DNA of 5,864 nt from JBBQKI01 sp038326725. GTDB lineage: Bacteria; Bacteroidota; Bacteroidia; Flavobacteriales; Flavobacteriaceae. Below are positions 1 to 5,864 of the stretch, in pieces. Where the stretch lies: NCBI GenBank assembly GCA_038326725.1, contig JBBQKI010000066.1:1-5864 (forward strand), read 5' to 3'. Within the stretch, counting starts at the first letter, position 1, and each line of letters opens with the position of its first letter. The notes below the pieces were generated by a model. It was not told where the DNA came from, did not search any database, and saw only the letters and a program-made list of their open reading frames with translations. The position numbers and the translations under genes are program-made.

Positions 1-1848
1 CCCACCATTGTCAAGGGCATAGCCCGTAGTGGTGTCGTTGGGGTCTATATCGCCCGCGTTCTCAAAACCTGGGGCCGGGGAAACTGAAATTCCCGTTACC
101 ACAGAGGCATTTGCGGGATCGAAAGTGGAAAACTCAAAGGAAGAGTTCCTGATGCAATACGCAACAGGGTCGCCACCGCCGCCGCCGCCGCCATCACAAC
201 TATATGTCCTAAAAGTATAGTCGAAATCTGGAAATGAACTATAATTATTTGCAAATACGTTACCGCCCGGGTAAACATCGCTAATCGAGCCCGATACACA
301 AGGTAGGGAAGGATCTCCTTCTATAACAATATAATAGGTATTCCCAACAGTAACATTTACCACAGGATCCCAAAATATATCCGTCCATACATCACCTGCT
401 GTAGGAGTCGTTCCAGTGGCAAGCATGGTCCCGCCCGCATTTGGCAGGCCATCCCAAAGTGATAAGGTTACGTTTAAATTTGTAGAAGCCGCTTCAAACT
501 TGATACCGGCACCGGCAGATTCAGCATCTTCAGCTATATATGACTGGGCAAGCCCTCCTTGGCTAATATTTGCCATACAAACATCGTTAAAATTTTGATC
601 TACTTCAAGCATTGGGGATGCACAAACACCTCCGCCACCTCCGCCGCCTGGGCAGATCAGCCCGGATTCCGTGGCTTCGGTGCCACCTGCCAATATGCCT
701 TGGGCAACCACATCGCCACTACAGGAAACTGTATATGCAGGGGTATTATCGCCAAAGGTGCCAAAGGATTCTATATAAAACTCCAATGGCTCATTACTGG
801 TGGTCACCATTTGGGTATCGTTATAGTTGGAGCCGTAAGGGCCACCGCTCAAAATAACGGCACCAAGGTTATCCCTTAACTCCCAGCTTACCTCATCGCC
901 AAAGCCAGCCCCCTGAACGTTAACGGTCCAATCACCGCTGCCACCGCCACCGCCAATATCATCATCGCCAAGAACGTTCCAAACCAAACCTTGGGTCAAC
1001 CCCAAAGTTGCAAAATCGGTGGGTGTAGGAGCTCCACAAACAGGAGCCTGAATATACGATGGTCCTGTTTGCCCACCATTGTTACAACCAAAACGCATAA
1101 AATTTGTGTCAGTACCATCATCAACAAGCACAAGCTCCATAACCATTTCCAGACCAGCAGGGATTGTAGCTACAAGAGGAAGGTTTATCATTGTGAAAGC
1201 ATCCGCATTGTTGGCGATATAAACCGAGGTGCCTTGCAAAGTCAATGTTCCGCCCGGAAAGGTGCCGGGGGTCGTTGAATAAATATTTGCAGTAATGGGA
1301 AATCCTGCAGGTGTGGAAATAGTACCAATGGCAAATTCCACTGCATTTACCAAAAGGCCATCCGTAATTCCGAAATCCCCCGCAAGGTCGAAAGACCTAA
1401 AAAGGTTGTTGTCGCGGAAACTGGTGGCTGTAGCACAAGCAATCTCAGCTCCTGGTTCAATGGTTTGCGAATTGCTTTGAGTGATTACAACCGGGGCGCG
1501 GTTTTGGTCAAGACCGTTAAAGTGGGAATTTAACCGTTGTTGTTCGGCAACGGTAAAATATTCATCCAAACTACCGGACTTGCTTCCGAGGGAAGAAAAT
1601 TTTTCCAACAAACCTTCTATTGAAATGGAAAGGGTACTTACAGGACTGCCAACATGAACGAAAGTACTCTGTGTCAGATTCCTTTCGATTACAGATAACA
1701 TATCCGACGGATCAGTTATGCTAAAAGGAATTTTTTGTTGTTGCTGATCATTAACAACGGGAACATTTTTTCCCGTAAATGTAGCAGGGGTTTGACAAAA
1801 GGCCAAACCACATACAAATAAAACAATTAGTAAAGTAAATTTTTTCAT
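1..1848 (-). CDS. Large secreted modular protein with poly-glycine linkers, partial (C-terminus beyond the left edge)
   Basis: Reading the minus strand from the ATG at 1848-1846 gives 616 codons without a stop up to the window edge. Residues 1-18 form a signal peptide (MKK, a hydrophobic core, then probable cleavage AFC|Q after residue 18). The LAFC sequence has Phe at -1, so a lipoprotein is unlikely. Residues about 20-130 are a Ser/Gln-rich region I do not recognise. Residues about 133-290 form a beta-rich module (C138, RSFDL, ANIYS, APVCG) resembling one I recall in many flavobacterial exoproteins. A five-glycine linker follows at 299-303, then a second module at about 305-398 (WTVNVQGAGFGDEVSWEL). 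Gly7 at 401-407 leads to a third, jelly-roll-like module at about 409-551, and Gly7 at 553-559 to the start of a fourth. No catalytic motif is visible. Inference: a cell-surface or released adhesin or binding protein, perhaps exported by the type IX system. The C-terminal sorting domain that would show this is outside the window. It is separated from fabI by a terminator. Confidence 0.88.
   Translation of the reverse strand, partial: MKKFTLLIVLFVCGLAFCQTPATFTGKNVPVVNDQQQQKIPFSITDPSDMLSVIERNLTQSTFVHVGSPVSTLSISIEGLLEKFSSLGSKSGSLDEYFTVAEQQRLNSHFNGLDQNRAPVVITQSNSQTIEPGAEIACATATSFRDNNLFRSFDLAGDFGITDGLLVNAVEFAIGTISTPAGFPITANIYSTTPGTFPGGTLTLQGTSVYIANNADAFTMINLPLVATIPAGLEMVMELVLVDDGTDTNFMRFGCNNGGQTGPSYIQAPVCGAPTPTDFATLGLTQGLVWNVLGDDDIGGGGGSGDWTVNVQGAGFGDEVSWELRDNLGAVILSGGPYGSNYNDTQMVTTSNEPLEFYIESFGTFGDNTPAYTVSCSGDVVAQGILAGGTEATESGLICPGGGGGGGVCASPMLEVDQNFNDVCMANISQGGLAQSYIAEDAESAGAGIKFEAASTNLNVTLSLWDGLPNAGGTMLATGTTPTAGDVWTDIFWDPVVNVTVGNTYYIVIEGDPSLPCVSGSISDVYPGGNVFANNYSSFPDFDYTFRTYSCDGGGGGGGDPVAYCIRNSSFEFSTFDPANASVVTGISVSPAPGFENAGDIDPNDTTTGYALDNGG
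172..192 (-). repeat. Trinucleotide repeat encoding a Gly7 linker
   Basis: Seven consecutive glycine codons, five of them identical GGC (178-192), then GGT and GGC. They encode residues 553-559 of the secreted protein and join the third module, ending at C551, to the next, whose first cysteine is C565. Repeats of this kind can change in length without shifting the frame. Confidence 0.85.
628..648 (-). repeat. Glycine-codon tract encoding a Gly7 linker
   Basis: Seven glycine codons with mixed third bases (GGC, GGC, GGA, GGT, GGC, GGA, GGT), encoding residues 401-407. Cysteines at 399 and 409 flank the linker closely and mark the border between the second and third modules. Confidence 0.85.
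940..954 (-). repeat. Glycine-codon tract encoding a Gly5 linker
   Basis: Five glycine codons alternating GGC and GGT, encoding residues 299-303, followed by Ser304 and Gly305. It follows an acidic DDDI segment and separates the first module from the second. Unlike the other two linkers it has no adjacent cysteines. Confidence 0.8.
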
Positions 1849-1878
1849 AATTTGGTGTTGAGTTTAAGTTAATAAGCC

Positions 1879-1908
1879 TAAAAGTATTTAAAAAATAGGG
1901 AATTCCAG
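1879..1908 (-). promoter_or_regulatory. Possible promoter of the secreted-protein gene
   Basis: On the minus strand TACTTTTA (1886-1879) matches the Bacteroidota -7 box TAnnTTTG except for the last base. CTG (1908-1906) lies 19 bases upstream, where TTG is expected for the -33 element. The implied transcription start near 1875 would leave a leader of about 27 bases. Neither box is perfect, so this is only a candidate, but the gene needs its own promoter because a terminator lies just upstream. No Shine-Dalgarno sequence precedes the ATG; the region is A-rich, as is usual in this phylum. Confidence 0.35.
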
Positions 1909-1935
1909 TTTTTTTTTTGGATTCCTTTTTTTTTT
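1909..1935 (-). repeat. Two A10 tracts upstream of the secreted-protein gene
   Basis: Two runs of ten A on the minus strand (1918-1909 and 1935-1926) are separated by seven bases, so they repeat with a 17-base period. They lie immediately upstream of the candidate -33 element, where A-tracts could act as an UP-like element or bend the DNA. Homopolymers this long are also prone to slippage. Confidence 0.75.
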
Positions 1936-1966
1936 GTGAAAAAAATAAAGTTCAACATAGTTATTT

Positions 1967-1998
1967 AAAAAAAAACATCCCACATTATAGTGGGATGT
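1967..1998 (-). terminator. Intrinsic terminator after fabI
   Basis: On the minus strand ACATCCCAC (1998-1990) pairs perfectly with GTGGGATGT (1983-1975) around the six-base loop TATAAT. This gives a nine-base-pair stem, followed at once by eight T (1974-1967). It begins 22 bases past the fabI stop and points the same way. It should end fabI transcription and isolate the downstream secreted-protein gene. Confidence 0.92.
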
Positions 1999-2020
1999 CT
2001 TTAAAAAAAATGCCTTTATT

Positions 2021-2836
2021 TTAATCTTTCATAAACGCCTCCATCACCTCACCACTTATGCCCATGTTAGAAAAACCGCCATCATTATACAGGTTTTGAA
2101 GTGTAACCCTTTTGGTTAAATCGCTGAACATAGCAATTGTATAGTTGGCGCAATCCAAAGCGGTGGCGTTGCCCAAGGGCGACATTTTATCGGCATATTT
2201 CATAAAGCCTTCAAAGCCTTTTACGCCCTGCCCTGCCGTGGTGGGCGTGGGTGATTGTGAAATGGTGTTCACCCGTACTTTTTTGTCCTTACCAAAAAAA
2301 TATCCAAAGCTCCGCGCTATTGATTCTAAATACGCCTTGTTATCCGCCATGTCATTATAATCAGGGAACACACGCTGTGCCGCCATATAGGTTAGAGCCA
2401 CAATGCTCCCCCACTCCTTCATCGCATCTTTTTGGTAAAGAACTTGCATGGTTTTATGAAAAGAAACCGCAGACACATCCCAACCTTTATGGGTAAAATC
2501 ATAATTTTGGTTGGTGTAATGATTTCCTTTACGAACATTCACGGACATTCCAATAGAGTGAAGCACGAAATCCAACTTTCCACCCAAAATTTCAACGGAT
2601 TTGGTAACAAGGTTTTCCAAGTCTTCAATGCTTGTGGCATCTGCGGGAACTATTTCAGCATTTGTTTTCTTGGCCAATTCTTTAATTTGCCCCATCCGCA
2701 TCGCAATGGGCGCATTCGTAAGCACAATGCTCCCACCCTCTTCGTGAACGCGTTCCGCCGTTTTCCACGCAATGGAATGCTCATCAAGGGCTCCAAAAAT
2801 GATCCCCCGTTTTCCTTTAAGTAAATTATAAGACAT
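2021..2836 (-). CDS. fabI: Enoyl-[acyl-carrier-protein] reductase, FabI type (NADH)
   Basis: FabI carries out the last step of each fatty-acid elongation cycle in the cytoplasm, reducing trans-2-enoyl-ACP to acyl-ACP with NADH. The 271-residue product is close to E. coli FabI (262). The nucleotide-binding start is GALDEHSIAW (15-24), matching the family G-x5-SIA pattern. HSIG (93-96) follows. The catalytic residues are Y150 (in LTYMAAQR), Y160 and K167, with the Y-x6-K spacing of FabI. The C-terminal NDGGFSNMG is the usual cofactor-pocket ending. The segment after VRVNTI reads SQSPTPT rather than the common SAGP; from memory this is typical of flavobacterial FabI. ATG 2836 gives the expected N-terminus and is preceded by an AT-rich sequence with no Shine-Dalgarno. 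The gene has a likely promoter in the 69-base gap after recN and a strong terminator downstream. Confidence 0.97.
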   Translation of the reverse strand: MSYNLLKGKRGIIFGALDEHSIAWKTAERVHEEGGSIVLTNAPIAMRMGQIKELAKKTNAEIVPADATSIEDLENLVTKSVEILGGKLDFVLHSIGMSVNVRKGNHYTNQNYDFTHKGWDVSAVSFHKTMQVLYQKDAMKEWGSIVALTYMAAQRVFPDYNDMADNKAYLESIARSFGYFFGKDKKVRVNTISQSPTPTTAGQGVKGFEGFMKYADKMSPLGNATALDCANYTIAMFSDLTKRVTLQNLYNDGGFSNMGISGEVMEAFMKD

Positions 2837-2872
2837 TTTATAATTGGTTAATGTTAGTATTATTCAAAATCT

Positions 2873-2890
2873 CTTCCGGCTTCCGGCTTC
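2873..2890 (-). repeat. Tandem 7-base repeat (GAAGCCG) in the fabI leader
   Basis: On the minus strand GAAGCCG occurs twice in tandem, followed by a partial third copy GAAG, 18 bases in all. It starts three bases after the TATCTTTG box and so covers the likely transcription start and the first part of the leader. It is GC-rich within an AT-rich spacer. It contains CCGG-AAG-CCGG, which could form only a four-pair hairpin with no T run, so it is not a terminator. A role as an operator is inference only. Confidence 0.7.
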
Positions 2891-2893
2891 AAA

Positions 2894-2901
2894 CAAAGAT
2901 A
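2894..2901 (-). promoter_or_regulatory. Probable fabI promoter, -7 box TATCTTTG
   Basis: TATCTTTG (2901-2894) is a perfect match to the Bacteroidota -7 element TAnnTTTG. It lies in the recN-fabI spacer and implies a leader of about 50 bases. No TTG sits 17-23 bases upstream (the nearest is only 10 bases away), so the -33 element is weak or absent. fabI could also be reached by read-through from recN, since no terminator separates them. Confidence 0.55.
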
Positions 2902-2905
2902 CATT

Positions 2906-4558
2906 TTAATTCAATAATTCCTTGGCATTGGCTATCGCGGCTTCGCTCACGTTTTTGCCGCCAAGCATTTGTGCTATTTCAACAATGCGTTCGTTTTCAT
3001 TCAACGTTTTTAACCGGGTAACGGTAACTTCCTCCACATCTTCCTTGTATACCTTAATATGATGATCGCCTTTTGCGGCTATTTGCGGCAAATGCGTAAT
3101 GCTCAAAACCTGCATCGTGCTGCCCATTTCGCTCATTATGGTTGCCATTTTATTGGCAATAGCGCCGGATACCCCAGTATCGATTTCATCAAAAACCAAT
3201 GTGGGCAATTGTTTGTAATGCGCCAAAACTGCTTTTACGGCCAGCATAATCCTGCTCATTTCCCCGCCTGAAGCTACTTTCTTTAGTGGCCCGAAAGCCA
3301 AACCTTTATTGGCTGTGAACAAAAGTTCCAAATTATCAGCCCCGTTTTTTTTGAAGTTCGCTGTTTCGGTTAATTCAAATTGGAAACGCGCATTGGGCAA
3401 TCCAAGCTCGTTTAAATAGGATTCCAGTTTTGATTTCAACGAAGGAATTATCTCAAATCGTTTCGTATGAAGTGAAGTTGCCGTTTGCGCTAAAATTTCA
3501 CTTAGTTTCAAACTTTCGCTTTCCAAGGTTGCAATCTGTTCCTCCAAGTTTACTGTAGCATCTATTTTTGATTCCAGCTCATTTTGAATTTCAATCAATG
3601 CATCAACCGTGTTCACATTGTGTTTTTGCTGAAGCTTGTAAAGGGTTTGCAGGGTTTCGTTTAATTGAAATAGCATTTCTGGATCGGCTTCAATCTTTGT
3701 TGCGGTATGCTGCATTTCTTCCGAAAGGTCTTCCATTTCAATAACCATCATGTTCAATCGTTCCCAAAAACTCTCAAAAACAGTAGAGAAATTTTTGATT
3801 TTTCCCAACAAAAGTCTCATCTCCTTTGCGGTTTGAAGCGTACCAATATTTTCTTCCCCAAAAATCTGAACGACACGCGAAAGGGTTTCCCTTATTTCCT
3901 CGGAATTGTTCAGCGTTTCAAAAGTTTCCTCCAGTTCCTGCTGGTTTGTTTTCTTTAAATTGGCCTCCTCCAGTTCGCGGAACAAAAAAGAATGATAATC
4001 CAATTCTTTGGCAGCGAGTTCCTTTTTACTTTTTAAACTTGAAAGTTTTTCCGAAATTTTATTGAACGCGGCAAAATGCTTTTGATAATCTTGCAATAAC
4101 GCAGCATTACCAGCAATGGCATCAATAATTTCCATTTGAAAATTTTCCGAATTCAAAGCCAAAGTTTCATTTTGGCTATGAATATCAATCAAATAAGGTG
4201 AAAGTGATTGCAATTGCGACAACATTACGGGGGTATCATTTATAAATGCCCGCGATTTTCCGCCCGGAAGCAATTCGCGGCGGATGATGGTGTTATCATC
4301 ATAATCGATATCCAATTCCTGAAAAATCGGGTTCAAATCATATCCCGCAATCGAGAATTGCGCCTCCACCACGCATTTTTTTTCGGTATTTTTAACGCTG
4401 CTTGCATCTGCCCTCTTTCCTAAAAGCAATGCCAGCGCTCCCAAAAGGATGGATTTCCCGGCGCCAGTTTCACCAGTAATAATTGTCAAACCCGCTTGAA
4501 AATCCACACGGATATCTTCAATTAAAGCATAATTTTTTATGGAAAGGGTCGTGATCAC
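2906..4558 (-). CDS. recN: DNA repair protein RecN
   Basis: RecN is an SMC-like ATPase that acts at double-strand breaks during recombinational repair. The 550-residue length matches E. coli RecN (553). The N-terminal ATPase half starts TLSIKNYALIED and carries Walker A GETGAGKS (29-36), and IDIHSQNE (124-131) matches the family's IDxHxQ segment. Residues about 150-375 are rich in E, K, L and Q, as expected of the coiled-coil arms. The C-terminal ATPase half has the ABC signature VASGGEMSR (428-436), Walker B TLVFDEID (453-460) and the H-loop THLPQIAA (498-505). The start codon is GTG at 4558-4556: the frame upstream reaches a TAA at 4579-4577 with no ATG between, and this start gives the normal family N-terminus. 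The gene lies 48 bases after the DUF4835 gene and probably shares its transcript. Every key ATPase motif is intact. Confidence 0.97.
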   Translation of the reverse strand: MITTLSIKNYALIEDIRVDFQAGLTIITGETGAGKSILLGALALLLGKRADASSVKNTEKKCVVEAQFSIAGYDLNPIFQELDIDYDDNTIIRRELLPGGKSRAFINDTPVMLSQLQSLSPYLIDIHSQNETLALNSENFQMEIIDAIAGNAALLQDYQKHFAAFNKISEKLSSLKSKKELAAKELDYHSFLFRELEEANLKKTNQQELEETFETLNNSEEIRETLSRVVQIFGEENIGTLQTAKEMRLLLGKIKNFSTVFESFWERLNMMVIEMEDLSEEMQHTATKIEADPEMLFQLNETLQTLYKLQQKHNVNTVDALIEIQNELESKIDATVNLEEQIATLESESLKLSEILAQTATSLHTKRFEIIPSLKSKLESYLNELGLPNARFQFELTETANFKKNGADNLELLFTANKGLAFGPLKKVASGGEMSRIMLAVKAVLAHYKQLPTLVFDEIDTGVSGAIANKMATIMSEMGSTMQVLSITHLPQIAAKGDHHIKVYKEDVEEVTVTRLKTLNENERIVEIAQMLGGKNVSEAAIANAKELLN

Positions 4559-4564
4559 AATATT

Positions 4565-4570
4565 CCCCTT
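4565..4570 (-). promoter_or_regulatory. Possible ribosome binding site for the GTG start of recN
   Basis: AAGGGG (4570-4565 on the minus strand) lies six bases before the GTG start and partly matches the Shine-Dalgarno core AAGGAGG. Such sequences are rare in this phylum and none precedes the other complete genes here. It may help a non-ATG start, or be chance. Confidence 0.35.
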
Positions 4571-4606
4571 GTGGGTTTAGGCCTGCGAATAATGGCAGAT
4601 TTTTTT

Positions 4607-5497
4607 TTAAAACTTTATCTCGCTCCAGTTGCTCCGGTTGGTGGGAGCCATACTGTTAAGGTTTTCAACCAGCCCACTGATTTCAACACTTGGACCTCCG
4701 CTGTAAATTGCCTGAAGTTCATCGGCCTTAGCATCAAAAAAAGTACGCACTAAAAAAGAATTTGGCCTACGGTCATTGATGCTTTTCAGTGTATTGATCG
4801 AGCCTATTATTGCTTGTTTCGCTTTTTTCTGGTCAGCGGCCATGGCGTCCAATCCCTGCCGATGATAAACGTACATTGTTTCGTGAAACTCCTTGTAAAC
4901 ATTGGAAAGTACTGCATCGTTATACCGGTATCGCGATTGGTTGCCATCCGTGGCTTTCCAGCCTGCAAAATTGCTCGATGCCGCTGTGTTCACGATTTGT
5001 TTCCCAATTTCAAAATATTCTTGCCCGCCGTTTAATGTGTATGTTCCGGCATCCAGCCCAATAATAGTGTAAACGTGATAAGCAATAACCGAAACCAAAT
5101 TGGACGTAAAGCTGTTTATGTTGAAATTTAAAGGCTCGAATTCTTTATAACTAAAACTAATCTGCCGGTCATTATAATTGTAAACAGGACTGTCATAAAT
5201 GGATTCAAAAATGGGTCGGGAAGACTGTATTTGAAGGGTTCCGGAAAAGGAATCGCCTTCGTATTGATTTATTACCAATGTAAAATTACAATCAATGCGT
5301 TCTTGGTTCTTGTATGTTTTATCGGTCCAAGTGGTGTTATTGATGAACTCTAAAAGCTGCTGTTCAAGGGTTCTGAAAAGTTGAAGGTTGGGCTGGCCGG
5401 TCTGCTCCGCATCAATGGTTACAGTACTGTTCAGCTCTTGAGCGTTGGCACAAAAACCGATTGAAAGGAGTGAGAATAAAAGTAAAAAATTACGCAT
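4607..5497 (-). CDS. DUF4835 family exported protein (PorD-like)
   Basis: This 296-residue protein has a clear signal peptide (residues 1-19: MRN, a Leu/Phe-rich core, then cleavage ANA|Q). It has no other membrane segment, so it is probably periplasmic or attached to the outer membrane. The mature part is of mixed composition with many aromatic residues. Recognisable segments include IDCNFTLVINQY (68-79), a stretch around VYNYNDRQISF, AYHVYTIIGLDAGTY, and a C-terminal helical part around DQKKAKQAIIGSINTLKSIN. These and its place between coaBC and recN match DUF4835, a Bacteroidota-specific family. I recall databases also calling the family PorD and linking it to type IX secretion; I cannot confirm that here. 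Its ATG (5497-5495) overlaps the coaBC stop (ATGCGTAA), which suggests translational coupling. No catalytic residues are evident. Confidence 0.88.
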   Translation of the reverse strand: MRNFLLLFSLLSIGFCANAQELNSTVTIDAEQTGQPNLQLFRTLEQQLLEFINNTTWTDKTYKNQERIDCNFTLVINQYEGDSFSGTLQIQSSRPIFESIYDSPVYNYNDRQISFSYKEFEPLNFNINSFTSNLVSVIAYHVYTIIGLDAGTYTLNGGQEYFEIGKQIVNTAASSNFAGWKATDGNQSRYRYNDAVLSNVYKEFHETMYVYHRQGLDAMAADQKKAKQAIIGSINTLKSINDRRPNSFLVRTFFDAKADELQAIYSGGPSVEISGLVENLNSMAPTNRSNWSEIKF

Positions 5498-5864
5498 GGA
5501 ATTGGGATATTATATATTGTAAAATGTCGATTGCAACTTCTTTTTTAGGTTTAACAGGAAAAGGAAGTGTTTTATTGTCTTTTGTTAGCAAAGTGATTTT
5601 GTTGGTTTCAACCCCAAAACCGGCTCCTTGGTCCCGAAGCGAATTTAGCACAATTAAATCTAAATTCTTTTTTTTGAGTTTTGATTTCGCATTTTCAATT
5701 TCATTTTCGGTTTCTAGGGCAAAACCTACCAAAAACCTGTGCTCTTTCATTTCTCCCAACGAAGCCAAAATGTCTTTTGTTTTAGTAAGATTAAGTGAAA
5801 TATTTTCTTCTCCCTCTTTTTTAATTTTTTCCGGTGAAAAATTTTCAGGCTTAAAATCGGCAAC
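5490..5864 (-). CDS. coaBC: CoaBC, phosphopantothenoylcysteine synthetase/decarboxylase, partial (C-terminal 124 residues)
   Basis: CoaBC joins cysteine to 4'-phosphopantothenate using CTP (CoaB domain) and then decarboxylates the product (CoaC domain), two steps of coenzyme A synthesis in the cytoplasm. Only the end of the CoaB domain is present, read in frame from the window edge; the N-terminal flavin-dependent CoaC half is missing. Visible motifs are the VADF start (family AAVADYR), EKIKK (12-16), which contains the conserved lysine region of CoaB, NLTKTKDILASLG, VGFALETEN and DLIVLN followed by GAGFG. The frame stays open upstream of the internal ATG at 5768, and the residues there (EKIKK among them) are conserved in the family, so that ATG is not the true start. 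The stop overlaps the start of the next gene by eight bases. The identification is firm. Confidence 0.93.
   Translation of the reverse strand, partial: VADFKPENFSPEKIKKEGEENISLNLTKTKDILASLGEMKEHRFLVGFALETENEIENAKSKLKKKNLDLIVLNSLRDQGAGFGVETNKITLLTKDNKTLPFPVKPKKEVAIDILQYIISQFHA

Noticed and set aside
29..1480. Several plus-strand open frames of 60-106 codons across the left third of the window.
   Set aside because: They lie inside the continuous 616-codon minus-strand frame, which has a signal peptide and recognisable modules. The plus-strand products are low-complexity or lack family features.
1..1848. The secreted protein as a lipoprotein, because Cys18 ends the signal peptide.
   Set aside because: The residue before Cys18 is Phe, which does not fit the lipobox (Gly, Ala or Ser at -1); the AFC|Q pattern fits ordinary signal peptidase cleavage better.
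4583..4608. A possible plus-strand terminator (CTGC/GCAG followed by a T run) in the DUF4835-recN gap.
   Set aside because: The stem has only four pairs with an eight-base loop, and no plus-strand gene ends there. On the minus strand the run is A and lies upstream of the stem, so it cannot terminate the operon.
2145..5064. Plus-strand open frames of 70-130 codons opposite fabI, recN and the DUF4835 gene.
   Set aside because: They are antisense to confidently identified genes and show no start context or domain of their own.
5668..5675. A run of eight A in the coaBC coding strand as a possible frameshift site.
   Set aside because: The protein frame is intact through it, encoding a lysine-rich stretch, and a similar T8 run on the plus strand occurs within recN at about 3345-3352. 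Such runs are ordinary in AT-rich genes.
5490..5768. A separate 92-codon minus-strand gene starting at the ATG at 5768.
   Set aside because: The frame continues without a stop to the right edge and the extra residues include conserved CoaB motifs, so this is an internal methionine of coaBC.

Overview
The window most likely comes from a member of the Bacteroidota, probably the Flavobacteriia. The evidence is a Bacteroidota-type -7 promoter box (TAnnTTTG), AT-rich spacers with almost no Shine-Dalgarno sequences, a DUF4835 gene between coaBC and recN, a FabI with an unusual SQSP motif, and a long poly-glycine-linked secreted protein of a kind common in marine and soil flavobacteria. All five genes lie on the minus strand, so transcription runs from the right end of the window to the left. 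The species cannot be named from the sequence alone.

Right to left: (i) 5864-5490 is the 3' end of coaBC (CoA biosynthesis), cut by the window edge. (ii) 5497-4607 is a complete DUF4835/PorD-like exported protein whose ATG overlaps the coaBC stop by 8 bases. (iii) 4558-2906 is a complete recN (SMC-like DNA repair ATPase) that begins with GTG. (iv) 2836-2021 is a complete fabI (enoyl-ACP reductase) with a probable promoter of its own, including a perfect TATCTTTG box and a 7-base tandem repeat in the leader. It ends in a strong intrinsic terminator at 1998-1967. (v) From 1848 leftwards, and off the window edge, runs one continuous open frame of 616 codons for a large secreted modular protein. 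It has a signal peptide, beta-rich modules and three poly-glycine linkers. Plus-strand frames in that region are shadows of this gene.

coaBC, DUF4835 and recN look like one transcription unit, given the overlap of the first pair, the 48-base gap before recN and no terminator between them. fabI is 69 bases further on and could be read both from that unit and from its own promoter. The surface-protein gene is separated from fabI by the terminator and is probably an independent unit. Four of the five genes are housekeeping or conserved. The accessory part of the window is the secreted protein and its A-tract-rich upstream region. I see no RNA gene, insertion sequence, CRISPR array or origin. I did not find a clearly new biological system. 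The features best worth a second look are the modular exoprotein with its repeat-encoded glycine linkers and the paired A10 tracts in front of it.
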